The notes: generated by a model not told the origin, from the letters alone. Shown: positions 8,206-16,880, counted from the first letter of the stretch. The stretch: 44,808 bases of DNA from Opitutus sp. (GCA_009695305.1 SIBG01000031.1:1-44808), one strand, 5' to 3'. A program made the numbers and translations.

Positions 8206-8304
8206 TTGTCATTCTGAGCGCCGCGAAGAATCCAGCAGGATATTCGTCTCCGGAAAAACGCTTCGTAAATCCAATTGGATTCTTCGCTGCACTCAGAATG
8301 ACAA
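8206..8304. repeat. Inverted repeat with 29-bp arms (TTGTCATTCTGAGCG type)
   Basis: The left arm 8206-8234 begins TTGTCATTCTGAGCGCCGCG. The right arm 8276-8304 is its near-perfect complement, with two mismatches. The 41-base spacer is AT-richer. In RNA this gives a long stem between the convergent class V gene and arsR. From memory, arms with this wording are dispersed in many environmental bacterial genomes, but I cannot verify that here. No coding capacity. Confidence 0.75.
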
Positions 8305-8322
8305 ACCTTCTTCGCCGCGCGC

Positions 8323-8655
8323 TCAGTTGCCGAACGCCGCCGCCTGCTTCGTCAGCTGCTTCTCGAGGCTGCCGCACACGAGCTGGCACAGCTTGAAAAT
8401 CGACGGATCGGCGATCGCGTAGAACACCTGCGCGCCCTCCTTCCGCCGCGAAAGAAAATGCGCGCGGATCATCGTCTGGAGGTGCCGGGAGACGTTGGCC
8501 TGCGTGCCGCCGGTCGCCGCGACGAGTTCGCCGACGTTTTTTTCCCCCGCGAACAGCGCCTGGAGCAGCCGCAGCCGCATCGGCTCGGCGAGCACCGCGA
8601 AGCGGTGCGCGACGATGTCGAGGGCCCCCTCGCGGAGCGGAAGATGCGGTGCCAT
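8323..8655 (-). CDS. ArsR/SmtB-family transcriptional repressor
   Basis: The 110-residue protein has the winged-helix ArsR fold. An N-terminal helix (ALDIVAHRFAVLAEPMRLRLL) is followed by the recognition helices VGELVAATGGTQANVSRHLQTM and the wing SRRKEGAQVFYAI. The ELCV metal motif of arsenic and zinc sensors is missing. Its only cysteines are Cys90 and Cys94 in the C-terminal helix (KLCQLVCGSL), which could sense a thiol-reactive or persulfide signal, or a metal. ATG 8655 is chosen; earlier in-frame codons run into the shared promoter region. It is divergent from the DUF2892-RND-rhodanese operon with 67 bp between starts, where a dyad suggests autoregulation and control of that operon. Confidence 0.88.
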   Translation of the reverse strand: MAPHLPLREGALDIVAHRFAVLAEPMRLRLLQALFAGEKNVGELVAATGGTQANVSRHLQTMIRAHFLSRRKEGAQVFYAIADPSIFKLCQLVCGSLEKQLTKQAAAFGN

Positions 8656-8675
8656 GCGTCCGACGAAATGCCCGC

Positions 8676-8714
8676 TTGACAACTTTGCAAGCACATACGC
8701 ATATGCTCATGCAA
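8676..8714 (+). promoter_or_regulatory. Putative promoter and ArsR operator of the RND-rhodanese operon
   Basis: A consensus -35 box TTGACA (8676-8681) is followed 18 bases later by CATATG (8700-8705), a weak -10. Overlapping it is a 30-bp imperfect dyad, 8685-8714, with outer TTGCA/TGCAA arms and an inner CATACGCATATG core; 22 of 30 positions are symmetric. This fits an ArsR-type operator that blocks RNA polymerase. The start codon at 8723 lies close, so the leader would be very short. Confidence 0.5.
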
Positions 8715-8722
8715 TCACTCAT

Positions 8723-8947
8723 ATGAAAATCGAAAATCTCGTCCGCGTGCTGGCCGGCTCCATGACGCTCCTGAGCGTCGCGCTGGTCCATTTCGTCAGC
8801 CCCTGGTGGCTCCTGCTCACCTGTTTCGTCGGCCTGAACCTCATCCAGTCCGCCTTTACCGGTTTCTGTCCGCCGTCGATCATCTTGACCAAGCTCGGTT
8901 GGGTGGACGACCAGGGGATCATTCACTGGGGCGGCCGGAAATCGTGA
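8723..8947 (+). CDS. YgaP-like two-TM protein (DUF2892)
   Basis: The 74-residue membrane protein matches the small DUF2892 family, equivalent to the membrane part of the rhodanese YgaP. It has two TM segments (about 8-24 and 28-46) and the hallmark TGFCPPS motif with Cys49 at the end of the second helix, then a short hydrophilic tail with LGWVDDQG. Such domains often occur with rhodaneses, and two rhodanese genes end this operon. The function is not established; a role in handling or moving sulfur species at the membrane is an inference. Its TGA overlaps the GTG start of the next gene. Confidence 0.82.
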   Translation: MKIENLVRVLAGSMTLLSVALVHFVSPWWLLLTCFVGLNLIQSAFTGFCPPSIILTKLGWVDDQGIIHWGGRKS

Positions 8948-10269
8948 AACCCCGGTCCCTGCGCCCTCTCCGGCTGGTCGCCGTGGCCAGCGCGCTGTCG
9001 CTTGGGCTGCGCGCGGACCCGTGGACGCTCGAGCGCGCTGTCGCCACGGCGCTGGAACACAGTCCCGACACCCAGTCCGCACGGCATCGCCTCGACGCCG
9101 CGGAGTCGATGATCCAGCAGGCCAACTCCACCTGGCAGCCGCAGTTCTTCGTCACCGGCGGCTACAACGTTTCGAATAACGCGCTGCTCGGCCTCAGCCA
9201 CGCGCTCTCCCAGCGGACGTTCACGGTGGCCGGCAACCTCAACCGACCCGGCTGGATCGACGACCTCAACGCCACGGGCACCGTCGCCTACAATCTCTAC
9301 AGCGGCGGCCGCGCCACCGCCGGCCGCGACGCTGCTCGCGCCGGCACCCGCGCCGCTGAGCAGGATCTCGCGGCCGTCCGCCGCCAGCTCGCGACCGAAG
9401 TGGTCAAGGCGATGCTCCACCTCCGCCAAGCCCGCGAAGGCGTCACCGCCCTCGAGGCCGGCGTGAAAGTTTACGAGGCCAATGTCGCCAACTCCCGGCT
9501 GCGCTTCGCCGCCGGCCAGGTGCTCAAGGCCGACCTCCTCAGCCTTGAGGTGCAAACCGCGCAAACGCGCACGCTGCTCTCGTCCGCCCGCCACGGCGCC
9601 GCGCTCGCCGCCCGGACTTTCATTTTTATCGTCGGCCTCGATGCCAGCAACGACCCCGTCGAGCTCGCCGACCAAGATCCTGCCCTCGCCGGTCTGGTCG
9701 CGCCGGACACGGCCGATTTTTCGCAACGCCCCGAGCTCCTCGCCTTACAGGAGCGCCTCGGCGCCGCCACCGCGATGGTCGAGGCCGCCCGCGGCACGCG
9801 CCGCCCCAACGTCAACGCCTACGTCAGCGCCCAGTTCGATCAGGGCTGGCAATACGCCCGCCACGCCAACGCGCTCCAAGGCGGCGTGATGGTTGACTTC
9901 AATGTCTTCGACGGCGGCCGCACCGCCGGTCAAATCCGCCAGGCGCAGGCCCAGCTCGCCCAGGTGAAAGACCAGCTGCGCAAAACCACCCTCGGCGTCG
10001 GCCTCGAAGTTGAACGGGCCCGGCTCGCGCTCGCTGACGCGCGCGACCGGCTCACCGTCACGCAGGGGGCCGTCGCTCAGGCGGAGGAAAGCGCGGCGCT
10101 CAGTCGCGCGCGTTTCGAAAAGGGCGTGCTGCTCGCCGCTGAACTCATTGGCGCCGAGAGCCGGCTCATCGAGATGCGCCTGGGCCGCACGCTCGCCGCC
10201 GCCGACGAACGCCTCGCCCTCATTGAACTCCGCCGCGCCCTCGGGCTGCCGCTCATCGCCTCACCCTGA
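8944..10269 (+). CDS. TolC-family outer membrane efflux protein
   Basis: This is the outer-membrane channel of a tripartite pump. The 441-residue product has a signal peptide ending near ALSLGLRA. It contains the two-fold repeated coiled-coil/beta-barrel OEP domain: a first half to about residue 215, then a second half with RPELLALQERLGAATAMVEAARG and the long helix QIRQAQAQLAQVKDQLRK. The start is GTG 8944, overlapping the previous stop by four bases (GTGA) and giving a proper signal sequence. The adaptor gene follows 11 bp after its end and the RND pump comes next, so the three together should span the envelope. Confidence 0.9.
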   Translation: MKPRSLRPLRLVAVASALSLGLRADPWTLERAVATALEHSPDTQSARHRLDAAESMIQQANSTWQPQFFVTGGYNVSNNALLGLSHALSQRTFTVAGNLNRPGWIDDLNATGTVAYNLYSGGRATAGRDAARAGTRAAEQDLAAVRRQLATEVVKAMLHLRQAREGVTALEAGVKVYEANVANSRLRFAAGQVLKADLLSLEVQTAQTRTLLSSARHGAALAARTFIFIVGLDASNDPVELADQDPALAGLVAPDTADFSQRPELLALQERLGAATAMVEAARGTRRPNVNAYVSAQFDQGWQYARHANALQGGVMVDFNVFDGGRTAGQIRQAQAQLAQVKDQLRKTTLGVGLEVERARLALADARDRLTVTQGAVAQAEESAALSRARFEKGVLLAAELIGAESRLIEMRLGRTLAAADERLALIELRRALGLPLIASP

Positions 10270-10280
10270 TTCTCCGCGCC

Positions 10281-11297
10281 ATGAAATCCTCCCTTGTTGT
10301 TTCGCTGCTGCTCGTGTTCGTCGCCGGCTGTGCCCGCCCTGAAACCGCCGGCACCGCCGCCGCCACCCTGCCGCCGGCCCGCGTCCACGTCGCGGTGGTG
10401 CAGATCGAAAATCTGCTGCAGCTCACCGACGTGACCGGCACTATCCGGCCGAGGCAGCGCGCGGTGCTCGCCGCGAAGATGATGGGGGCCATCGCGGAGT
10501 TGCCGGTCACTCTCGGCAAACGCGTGCAGGCGGGCGACGTGCTCGTAAAACTTTTCTCCGCGGATGTCGCCGCCCGGCTCACGCAAACCCGCGCCCAGCT
10601 TAATGTCGCCCGCCGTGATCTCGACCGCGAACGCGAGCTCCTCGCGCAGGGCGCGAGCACCGCCGAGCTGGTGCGCAATCTCCAGGATCGTTTCACCGGT
10701 GTTGAGGCCGCGGTTCGCGACGCCGAGGTGCAGCTCGGTTACACCGAAATCCGCGCGCCGTTCGACGGCGTCATCGCGCGAAAAATGGTCCAGGCCGGTG
10801 ACCTCGCCGCGCCCGGCCAGCCGCTGCTTGAAGTCGAGGGCACCGTTGATTTTGAAGTCGAAGCCGGCATCCCCGACTCGTTCGCTGCCGCCCTCACGGC
10901 CGGTGCTGCACTCGAGTGCGAGGCTGGCGGCATCACCTTCACCGGCTCGTTGCGGGAAATTTCCTCCACCTCCGATGCCACCACCCGCTCGATCGGCGTG
11001 AAAATCGCCGTGCCGGCCGGCGTCGCCGTGCGCTCGGGCCAGTTCACCCGCGTGCAGGTCCCCGGCGCCGCCGTCCGCACACTGCTCGTGCCCACCGCCG
11101 CCGTGTCGGCCAGCGGCCAGATGGAGCGCGTGTTTGTCCTCGGCGAGGGCAATCGCGCCGTGCTCCGTCTGGTGAAGACTGGCGCCACGCGCGGCGGCCG
11201 CGTCGAAATTCTCTCCGGTCTCGCCGCCGGCGACCGCATCGTCATCGCACCGCCCGCCGGCCTGCGCGACGGGCAGCCGTTGGAGGCGCTGCCGTGA
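10281..11297 (+). CDS. RND efflux periplasmic adaptor (membrane fusion lipoprotein)
   Basis: The 338-residue protein links an RND pump to TolC. The N-terminus [17 protein letters not shown] carries a lipobox (VAGC, lipidated Cys17), so it is likely anchored in a membrane. The barrel-sandwich/lipoyl halves lie around residues 65-95 ([19 protein letters not shown]) and 150-185 ([20 protein letters not shown]). A short helical hairpin lies between them, followed by a beta-barrel and membrane-proximal domain. The short hairpin resembles adaptors of small-molecule RND pumps. The stop overlaps the GTG of the pump gene by four bases. Confidence 0.92.
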   Translation: MKSSLVVSLLLVFVAGCARPETAGTAAATLPPARVHVAVVQIENLLQLTDVTGTIRPRQRAVLAAKMMGAIAELPVTLGKRVQAGDVLVKLFSADVAARLTQTRAQLNVARRDLDRERELLAQGASTAELVRNLQDRFTGVEAAVRDAEVQLGYTEIRAPFDGVIARKMVQAGDLAAPGQPLLEVEGTVDFEVEAGIPDSFAAALTAGAALECEAGGITFTGSLREISSTSDATTRSIGVKIAVPAGVAVRSGQFTRVQVPGAAVRTLLVPTAAVSASGQMERVFVLGEGNRAVLRLVKTGATRGGRVEILSGLAAGDRIVIAPPAGLRDGQPLEALP

Positions 11298-14200
11298 GCG
11301 AAACCGCGGCGGATTCCGCTGCCTCCTCCCGCCGGCCCGGCATCGCGGGCCGCATCGCCGGCTATTTTGTCAACTCGAAGCTCACGCCCATCGCGGTGAT
11401 CGCGTCGATCATCCTCGGCGCGTTCGCGGTGTTGCAGCTCCCGCGCGAGGAGGAGCCGCAGATCAAGGTGCCGATGATTGACGTCATGGTGGCCCTGCCC
11501 GGCGCCTCCGCCGCCGAGGTCGAGAACCGCGTCACGCGCCCGATGGAAAAACTCCTCTGGGAAGTCCCCGGCGTCGAATATCTCTACTCCTCGTCGAGCC
11601 CGGCGGCGTCGCTCGTCATCGTTCGGTTCCAAGTGGGCACTAACATCGAGGCGGCGCTCATTCGGCTGAACCAAAAGCTGCAGGGCAATCTCGACCGCAG
11701 CCCGAGCGGAGCGTCTCCGCCCCTCGTGAAATCGCGCACCATCGACGACGTGCCGGTGCTCGCCCTCACGCTGCACAGCGCGAAGCACGACCACCTCACG
11801 CTCCGCCGGCTCGCCGCCCAGCTCGACGATGCGGTAAAATCCATTCCCGAAGTCGCGGAAACCACGCTCATCGGCGGCACGCGTCGCGCCGTGCGCGTCG
11901 CCCTCGATCCCGCCGCCCTCGCGGCCCGAAACCTCAGCGCCGCGCAGCTCATCCCGACCCTTCAGCAGGCCAACCGCCCGCTGCACGCGGGCTCGCGCGC
12001 GTTCGGCAACACCGAGGTGCTGCTCGAGACGGGCGCGTTTCTGCGCGACGCCGCCGACATCGGGGCGGTCGTCGTCGGCGTGTTTGCCGGCCACCCCGTT
12101 TACCTCCGCGACGTCGCCACCATCTCCGACACCGCCGAGGAACCCGCGAACTACGTCCTCCACGGCGACCCGCGTTCCACCGAGCTCGAGGCCGCCGTCA
12201 CGCTCAGCCTCGCGAAACGCCCCGGCGCCAACGCCGTCGATGTCGTCAACACCGTGCTCGCCAAGGTCAACGCGCTCCGCGGCACGCTGCTGCCCGCCGA
12301 CGTCGGCCTCACCGTCTCGCGCGACTACGGCCACACCGCCGCCGAGAAAAGCAACGAGCTGCTCCTCCACATGGGCATCGCGGTGTTCGGCGTCGCCGTG
12401 CTCATCCTCCTGTTTCTCGGCTGGCGCGAATCGCTCGTCGTGCTGCTCGCGATCCCCTCGACGCTCGGGCTCACGCTTTTCATTTTCTACCTCTACGGCT
12501 ACACGCTCAACCGCATCACGCTCTTCGCGCTGATCTTCTCGATCGGCATTCTCGTGGATGACGCGATCGTCGTCGTCGAAAACATCGTCCGCCACGTCCG
12601 CCTGCCGGGCGCCGCGAAAAAATCCCTCGGCCAGATCGCGCTCGAAGCCGTCGATGAAGTGGGCAACCCGACCATCCTCGCCACCTGGGCCGTCATCGCG
12701 GCGATTCTGCCCATGGCATTCGTCGGTGGGCTCATGGGCCCCTACATGCGCCCGATCCCGATCGGGTCGACGGCGGCGATGCTCTTTTCGATCGCGATCG
12801 CGTTCACCATCACGCCGTGGGCCGCGATCCGCGTGCTGAAGCGTCGCGCCCACTGCGAAGAATCTCTGCCCGAGGCCGAGCGCGCCGCGCTCACGTTCGA
12901 GCACGAGCACGCGCCCGGCGATTGGTTCACGCGGCTTTACCACCGCGTCATGGGGCCGCTGCTCGACCGCGCGCGCTGGCGCTGGGCGTTTCTCGGCGGC
13001 ATCGTCACGCTGTTGCTCGGCGCCATCGCCTTCGTGCTGACCGGCGCCGTCACGATCAAAATGCTGCCCTTCGACAACAAGTCGGAGTTTCAAATCGTCC
13101 TCAAGGCCCCCGAGGGCACCACCCTCGAGCAGACCACACAGATCGCGCGGGAGATGGCCGATGCGATCCGCACCGCGCCCGAGATTCGCGATTTCCAAAT
13201 CTATGCGGGCGCCGCGGCGCCGTTCAATTTCAACGGCCTCGTCCGCCACTACTACCTGCGCCGCGGACCCAACCTCGCCGACATCCAGGTCAACCTCGTC
13301 GGCAAGGCCGACCGCCGCGACCAGAGCCACGCCATCGCGAAACGACTCCGGCCCGCCGTCGCCGCCATCGCGAAAAAATACGGCGCCACCGTCGCGGTCG
13401 CCGAAGTGCCGCCCGGCCCGCCCGTGCTCCAGTCGATCGTCGCCGAGGTCTACGGCCCCGATGAGACGCCACGCCTCGCGCTCGCCCGCGAAATCCGCGG
13501 CATCATGGAGCACACCGCGGGCGTCGTCGACATCGACTGGTTCGTCGAAGCCGACCAGCCGAAGATCCGCTACGCCGTCGATCGCACCAAGGCCGCGCTC
13601 GCCGGCGTGAGCGACGGCGCCATCGCCCGCACCCTCGCCCTCGCCGCGCAAGGCCAGGCCATCGACCTGCTGCACGCGCCCGCCGAGCGCGAGGACGTCG
13701 CGATCATCTTCGAGTTGCCCGCGGCCAAGCGCTCGCAGGCCGCGGCGCTCCTCGCCCTCAACGTCCGCTCCGACGGCAATTCCGCTGCTGCGCTCGTGCC
13801 GCTCTCCGAACTCGTCCGCCTCGAAACCACGACTGGCGACCGCACGCTCTACCGGAAAAACCTGAAGCCCGTCACCTACGTGACCGCCGACACCGCCGGG
13901 GCGGTGGAGAGCCCGGCCTACGCGATGTTCGGCATCGACCGCGCGATTCGCGCGCTCGACGCCCGGAAATTCGGCGCGACCGAGGCGGCGCTGCCGATCT
14001 ACCATCTGAATCTTCCGCTCGACGACCAGGCGCCCGCGCTCAAATGGGATGGCGAGTGGCACATCACGCTCGAGGTGTTTCGCGACCTCGGCCTCGCGTT
14101 CGCCGCCGTGCTCGTGCTGATCGCGATGCTGATGGTCGGCTGGTTCCGCAGCTACGCGACGCCGCTCGTCGTGATGGCGGCGATTCCGTTTTCGCTCATC

Positions 14201-14569
14201 GGCATCTTGCCCGCGCATTGGGCGCTCGGCGCGTTCTTCACCGCGACCTCGATGATCGGCTTCATGGCCGGCGCAGGCATCGTCGTGCGCAACTCGATCA
14301 TCCTCGTCGATTTCATCGAGCTGCGCCGCGCGCACGGCCTGCCGCTCCGTGCGGCCGTGATCGAGGCGGGCGCGGTGCGTTTCCGCCCCATGCTGCTCAC
14401 CGCGCTGGCCGTCGTCGTCGGTGCGAGCGTGATTCTGGCTGATCCGATTTTTCAGGGCCTCGCCATCAGCCTGATGTTCGGCGAAATTGCCTCGCTGCTC
14501 GTCAGCCGCATGGCGGTCCCGGTCCTCTACTTCATGGCCAACCGCCGCGCCGCCGTGGCCACTCCGTGA
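11294..14569 (+). CDS. RND (AcrB/HAE-like) efflux permease
   Basis: The 1091-residue protein is a proton-driven RND pump. It has the duplicated layout of TM1 (about 31-50), a large periplasmic loop, TM2-6, a second loop and TM8-12. TM4 carries the proton-relay pair Asp422-Asp423 in [13 protein letters not shown]. The region [20 protein letters not shown] is typical of this subfamily. It is not a metal CusA-type pump as far as I can see, and the substrate is unknown. GTG 11294 overlaps the adaptor stop, and its own stop overlaps the GTG of the first rhodanese (GTGA). This unusually tight coupling to sulfurtransferases suggests that a sulfur-containing compound is exported. Confidence 0.92.
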   Translation: MSETAADSAASSRRPGIAGRIAGYFVNSKLTPIAVIASIILGAFAVLQLPREEEPQIKVPMIDVMVALPGASAAEVENRVTRPMEKLLWEVPGVEYLYSSSSPAASLVIVRFQVGTNIEAALIRLNQKLQGNLDRSPSGASPPLVKSRTIDDVPVLALTLHSAKHDHLTLRRLAAQLDDAVKSIPEVAETTLIGGTRRAVRVALDPAALAARNLSAAQLIPTLQQANRPLHAGSRAFGNTEVLLETGAFLRDAADIGAVVVGVFAGHPVYLRDVATISDTAEEPANYVLHGDPRSTELEAAVTLSLAKRPGANAVDVVNTVLAKVNALRGTLLPADVGLTVSRDYGHTAAEKSNELLLHMGIAVFGVAVLILLFLGWRESLVVLLAIPSTLGLTLFIFYLYGYTLNRITLFALIFSIGILVDDAIVVVENIVRHVRLPGAAKKSLGQIALEAVDEVGNPTILATWAVIAAILPMAFVGGLMGPYMRPIPIGSTAAMLFSIAIAFTITPWAAIRVLKRRAHCEESLPEAERAALTFEHEHAPGDWFTRLYHRVMGPLLDRARWRWAFLGGIVTLLLGAIAFVLTGAVTIKMLPFDNKSEFQIVLKAPEGTTLEQTTQIAREMADAIRTAPEIRDFQIYAGAAAPFNFNGLVRHYYLRRGPNLADIQVNLVGKADRRDQSHAIAKRLRPAVAAIAKKYGATVAVAEVPPGPPVLQSIVAEVYGPDETPRLALAREIRGIMEHTAGVVDIDWFVEADQPKIRYAVDRTKAALAGVSDGAIARTLALAAQGQAIDLLHAPAEREDVAIIFELPAAKRSQAAALLALNVRSDGNSAAALVPLSELVRLETTTGDRTLYRKNLKPVTYVTADTAGAVESPAYAMFGIDRAIRALDARKFGATEAALPIYHLNLPLDDQAPALKWDGEWHITLEVFRDLGLAFAAVLVLIAMLMVGWFRSYATPLVVMAAIPFSLIGILPAHWALGAFFTATSMIGFMAGAGIVVRNSIILVDFIELRRAHGLPLRAAVIEAGAVRFRPMLLTALAVVVGASVILADPIFQGLAISLMFGEIASLLVSRMAVPVLYFMANRRAAVATP

Positions 14570-14943
14570 AATTTTTGTCGCTGATCAAATCCCTGTTCCG
14601 TTCCGCTCCCCGCTACTCCGCGCAGGCCTGCGCCGACCGCGTGCGCCGGGGCGAGGCGATGCTCGTCGACGTTCGCGAACCGGGGGAATGGGCCAGCGGT
14701 TTTGCCGATTCGGCCGCGCTCCTGCCCCTGAGCGATCTCGCCGGCGCTCGCACTCATTGGAACAAATTTCTGGCCGAGGCCAACGGCCGCGAGCTCCTGC
14801 TTTACTGCGCGGTCGGCGGACGCTCCGGCATCGCAGCGCGAATTCTCACGGCCGAGGGTTTTCGCGCGGCCAACGCCGGCAGCCTGGCCGAGTGGCGAAA
14901 CGCCGGCTGGCCATTGGATCGCAACGCCGGCAAACTTCCCTGA
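14566..14943 (+). CDS. Rhodanese-domain sulfurtransferase (likely cytoplasmic)
   Basis: A single rhodanese domain of 125 residues. It has [13 protein letters not shown] near residues 34-46 and the active-site loop CAVGGRS with Cys81, as in thiosulfate or persulfide sulfurtransferases. The N-terminus ([18 protein letters not shown]) is basic and amphipathic rather than a clear signal peptide, so it may sit in the cytoplasm at the membrane face. GTG 14566 overlaps the pump stop by four bases. The next gene is a secreted paralogue, so the pair could act on both sides of the inner membrane. Confidence 0.87.
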   Translation: MKFLSLIKSLFRSAPRYSAQACADRVRRGEAMLVDVREPGEWASGFADSAALLPLSDLAGARTHWNKFLAEANGRELLLYCAVGGRSGIAARILTAEGFRAANAGSLAEWRNAGWPLDRNAGKLP

Positions 14944-14985
14944 TCGCTCCCTCCGACCAAAACCGTTTCCATAATCATCCCACCC

Positions 14986-15390
14986 ATGAAACTCCGCTCG
15001 CTCCTCGCCGCCTTCGTTGTCACCGCCACGCTCGCCGTCGCCGCCGACGTCCAGAAAATCACGCCCGCCGAAGCCGCCAAACGCGTCGCCGCCGGCCAGG
15101 CTGTCCTCGTCGATGTCCGTGAACCCGCCGAGTGGGCGGATACCGGCGTCGCCGCCCCCGCGGTGTTGCTCGCGAAGAGCGACTTCGATGGCGCGCAAAA
15201 AACCTGGAAGCCCTTTCTCGAGAAAAACGCCGGGAAGGAAATCATCCTCTACTGCCGCAGCGGTGGCCGCTCGGCCACCGTCGCCGCCGCCCTCGCTGAA
15301 AAAGGCGTGAAGGTCGCCAACGCCGGCGGATTCAAGGACTGGACCGCCGCCGCCCTGCCCGTGCGCAAGGTCGAAACCAGCAAGCCGTAA
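14986..15390 (+). CDS. Rhodanese-domain protein, exported
   Basis: This 134-residue protein has a clear signal peptide (MKLRSLLAAFVVTATLAVAA) followed by one rhodanese domain. It contains VLVDVREPAEWADTG near residues 40-54 and the active-site loop CRSGGRS with Cys90. It is closely similar to the preceding cytoplasm-type rhodanese and probably arose by duplication. It ends the operon; beyond it lies the lower-GC island. A periplasmic sulfur carrier that hands its cargo to, or receives it from, the RND pump is a reasonable but unproven role. Confidence 0.87.
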   Translation: MKLRSLLAAFVVTATLAVAADVQKITPAEAAKRVAAGQAVLVDVREPAEWADTGVAAPAVLLAKSDFDGAQKTWKPFLEKNAGKEIILYCRSGGRSATVAAALAEKGVKVANAGGFKDWTAAALPVRKVETSKP

Positions 15391-15614
15391 CAGTCGCCGA
15401 GGCTGACGTCTTTCCCGGGCCGGACTTTTATTCCAACATTTGCTGTTTCTAAATCGGACCCATGATCGGAATGGGCGCCTTACCTAGCGGTCTCGCGTTT
15501 CACCGACGTGTCCCGGAACCGGTTGGCACAGAAACACGAAAATCGTGTGAACAAAATATTCGGCCTTAGAACCTCGCCCCGGCTCCACTCTCATCGCTAG
15601 CGTTCGGCAAGACT
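15391..15614. other. Non-coding start of the accessory island
   Basis: GC content drops visibly here against the neighbours. I find no gene, no convincing terminator for the rhodanese operon and no tRNA that might serve as an attachment site. An imperfect repeat around ACACGAAAATCGTGT (15535-15549) is a small palindrome of unknown meaning. Confidence 0.4.
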
Positions 15615-16034
15615 ATGAAAAAACGAAAGCGACCGTTCCCCCCGCGTGTGTTCCTCCAAACACGTCCCGTCGGCGATTTTGTAAGACCTAAGGATTGGGT
15701 CCTAGCGGACCACTTGGACTTCATCAATTCGTGGGCGCTTGAGTATGCGAACACTCATGGGATGACGCCCTGCGTCACAGAAGCAGACGCGCCAGGGTTT
15801 TTCTGGGTTTTCACCTCGAATTCCAGTCCGTCCGCGAAATGGACCAAGGCTATTTTTCATCAAGAGTTTGCCAGATTGAAGACGTTACCACTCCACGCAA
15901 ATACGTCACATTTACCCGCAGAGTCGAAAAACCCACGCACTCCGGCGCGTCCTTTACGAAGGCGTAAAAAGCGATCACATGGGAGTCGGACGGTCTCCCG
16001 GTCGAAGAAGAACAAGGGCCTAACGAGGCGCTAG
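15615..16034 (+). CDS. Hypothetical protein, probably frame-disrupted
   Basis: I do not recognise this 139-codon frame. Residues 1 to about 85 look coding (VLADHLDFINSWALEYANTH, then FFWVFTSN and AIFHQEFARLK). The tail is a run of Arg/Lys/Ser that looks like out-of-frame reading. In the -1 frame, sequence reading IEDVTTPRKYVTFTRRVEK continues to a TAA at 15965, and after that to 16057 (KAITWESDGLPVEEEQGPNE). A one-base loss in a T- or G-run near 15790-15870 would explain this. Codon use and GC differ from the flanking operons, so it is probably an acquired and decaying gene. Confidence 0.4.
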   Translation: MKKRKRPFPPRVFLQTRPVGDFVRPKDWVLADHLDFINSWALEYANTHGMTPCVTEADAPGFFWVFTSNSSPSAKWTKAIFHQEFARLKTLPLHANTSHLPAESKNPRTPARPLRRRKKRSHGSRTVSRSKKNKGLTRR

Positions 16035-16058
16035 ATCCAGACAGACTAAGCGAATAAT

Positions 16059-16087
16059 CCCTCCCAGATCCGATCCCCCTGAAAATC
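16059..16087. repeat. 29-bp dispersed repeat, copy 2
   Basis: The same sequence as 4380-4408 with one mismatch (core GATCCGATCCCCCTGAAAAT). It starts two bases after the TAA at 16055-16057 and ends 23 bases before the ATG at 16111, so here it fills the gap between two accessory frames. Confidence 0.7.
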
Positions 16088-16110
16088 CGGCCTCCTATCA
16101 GTCAAATCCC

Positions 16111-16506
16111 ATGAGCATTGAACACTTCGTTTCGATCATTGATCGTGCCCGTGTTGACGAGGTGCTCTCCCTCTCTTGGAAAGATTTCCATCGGCGGTAT
16201 CGGTGGAAACGAGATTCACCGTGGCCGAGCGCTGCGGAGTTTCTTCACGACTTTGCGTTGGAGGGCGAACCTGAACAGTCCATTGTCGATGACATCTTGG
16301 ACCGGCGCACCCTTCGCTGGACGATGAATCGGTGCACGCCCAAACTATTTTTCGTGTATGAAATCATCGTTCATGTTCCTGATCTTAGGGCTCGCTGCCT
16401 TTCGTATACACCGAGCGAAATGTTCGATCTGAGTATTGTCCAAGCGGTCGGCGCTGAAGCATTCATACGGGGCGAAATCAGTCAGGCGACTTTTTTTCGA
16501 TACTGA
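16111..16506 (+). CDS. Hypothetical protein (N-terminal part of a possible split gene)
   Basis: A 131-residue product with no recognised family. It is mixed alpha/beta in look (MSIEHFVSIIDRARVDEVLS, KLFFVYEIIVHVPD) with no signal peptide or TM segment. The frame ends a few codons after a run of seven T (16491-16497). In the -1 frame, open sequence continues without a normal start codon into the next entry, so the two probably form one gene of about 256 residues. The break is either a one-base deletion or a programmed slip. The lower GC suggests transfer. No function is proposed. Confidence 0.5.
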   Translation: MSIEHFVSIIDRARVDEVLSLSWKDFHRRYRWKRDSPWPSAAEFLHDFALEGEPEQSIVDDILDRRTLRWTMNRCTPKLFFVYEIIVHVPDLRARCLSYTPSEMFDLSIVQAVGAEAFIRGEISQATFFRY

Positions 16507-16880
16507 GATTCTGCGAAGGTCTTAGCCTCGACGACGCCATTGATCTAAAGAATCCGCACTACAAGGAAGTCGTGAAGGCGCTAAAATCCTGGATTCCGTC
16601 AATGCCCCCATTCCGCTGGTTGTCTTGTGATTACTTCGGCGAAGGTTATGCTTGCTTGAACATTAGAGAAACCAAGTCAGTCGTGCGCTTCCTTCAACGC
16701 GCCTGGGAAGGCAAATGGCCAGCCCCACATCTTTCGGATTGGGCTAGAGGCACGCTCAGCATTTCTGATGCCGTGGACCCTACCGTTCGCGATTCTGACG
16801 TTTCCCATCAGGTATTGAGTTGGTTTCGCTCTCCCAAAAGGAGCGGCATGTGCCTAGTAAGTTATTTCGAGGCAAATTGA
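16497..16880 (+). pseudogene. Hypothetical, C-terminal continuation after T7 run
   Basis: From 16497 this frame reads SILRFCEGLSLDDAIDLKNP and then MPPFRWLSCDYFGEGYACLN and onward to the TGA at 16878-16880. The first ordinary start codon is GTG 16572, which would cut off well-formed protein sequence, while the frame stays open back to the T7 run. So it is better read as the second half of the gene starting at 16111. If it is expressed on its own from GTG 16572 it has 102 residues. The family is unknown. Confidence 0.45.

Noticed and set aside
10739..14335. A very long open frame on the minus strand opposite the RND pump gene
   Set aside because: Its translation is Arg/Glu/Asp/His-rich without fold or family features. 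It is the typical mirror frame of a GC-rich gene whose third codon positions are G or C. The RND gene on the plus strand explains the region fully.
16017..16040. GCCTAACGAGGCGCTAG resembling the start of an integron attC site
   Set aside because: No matching GTTRRRY end lies at a suitable distance, and there is no integrase. The match to the seven-base box is expected by chance.
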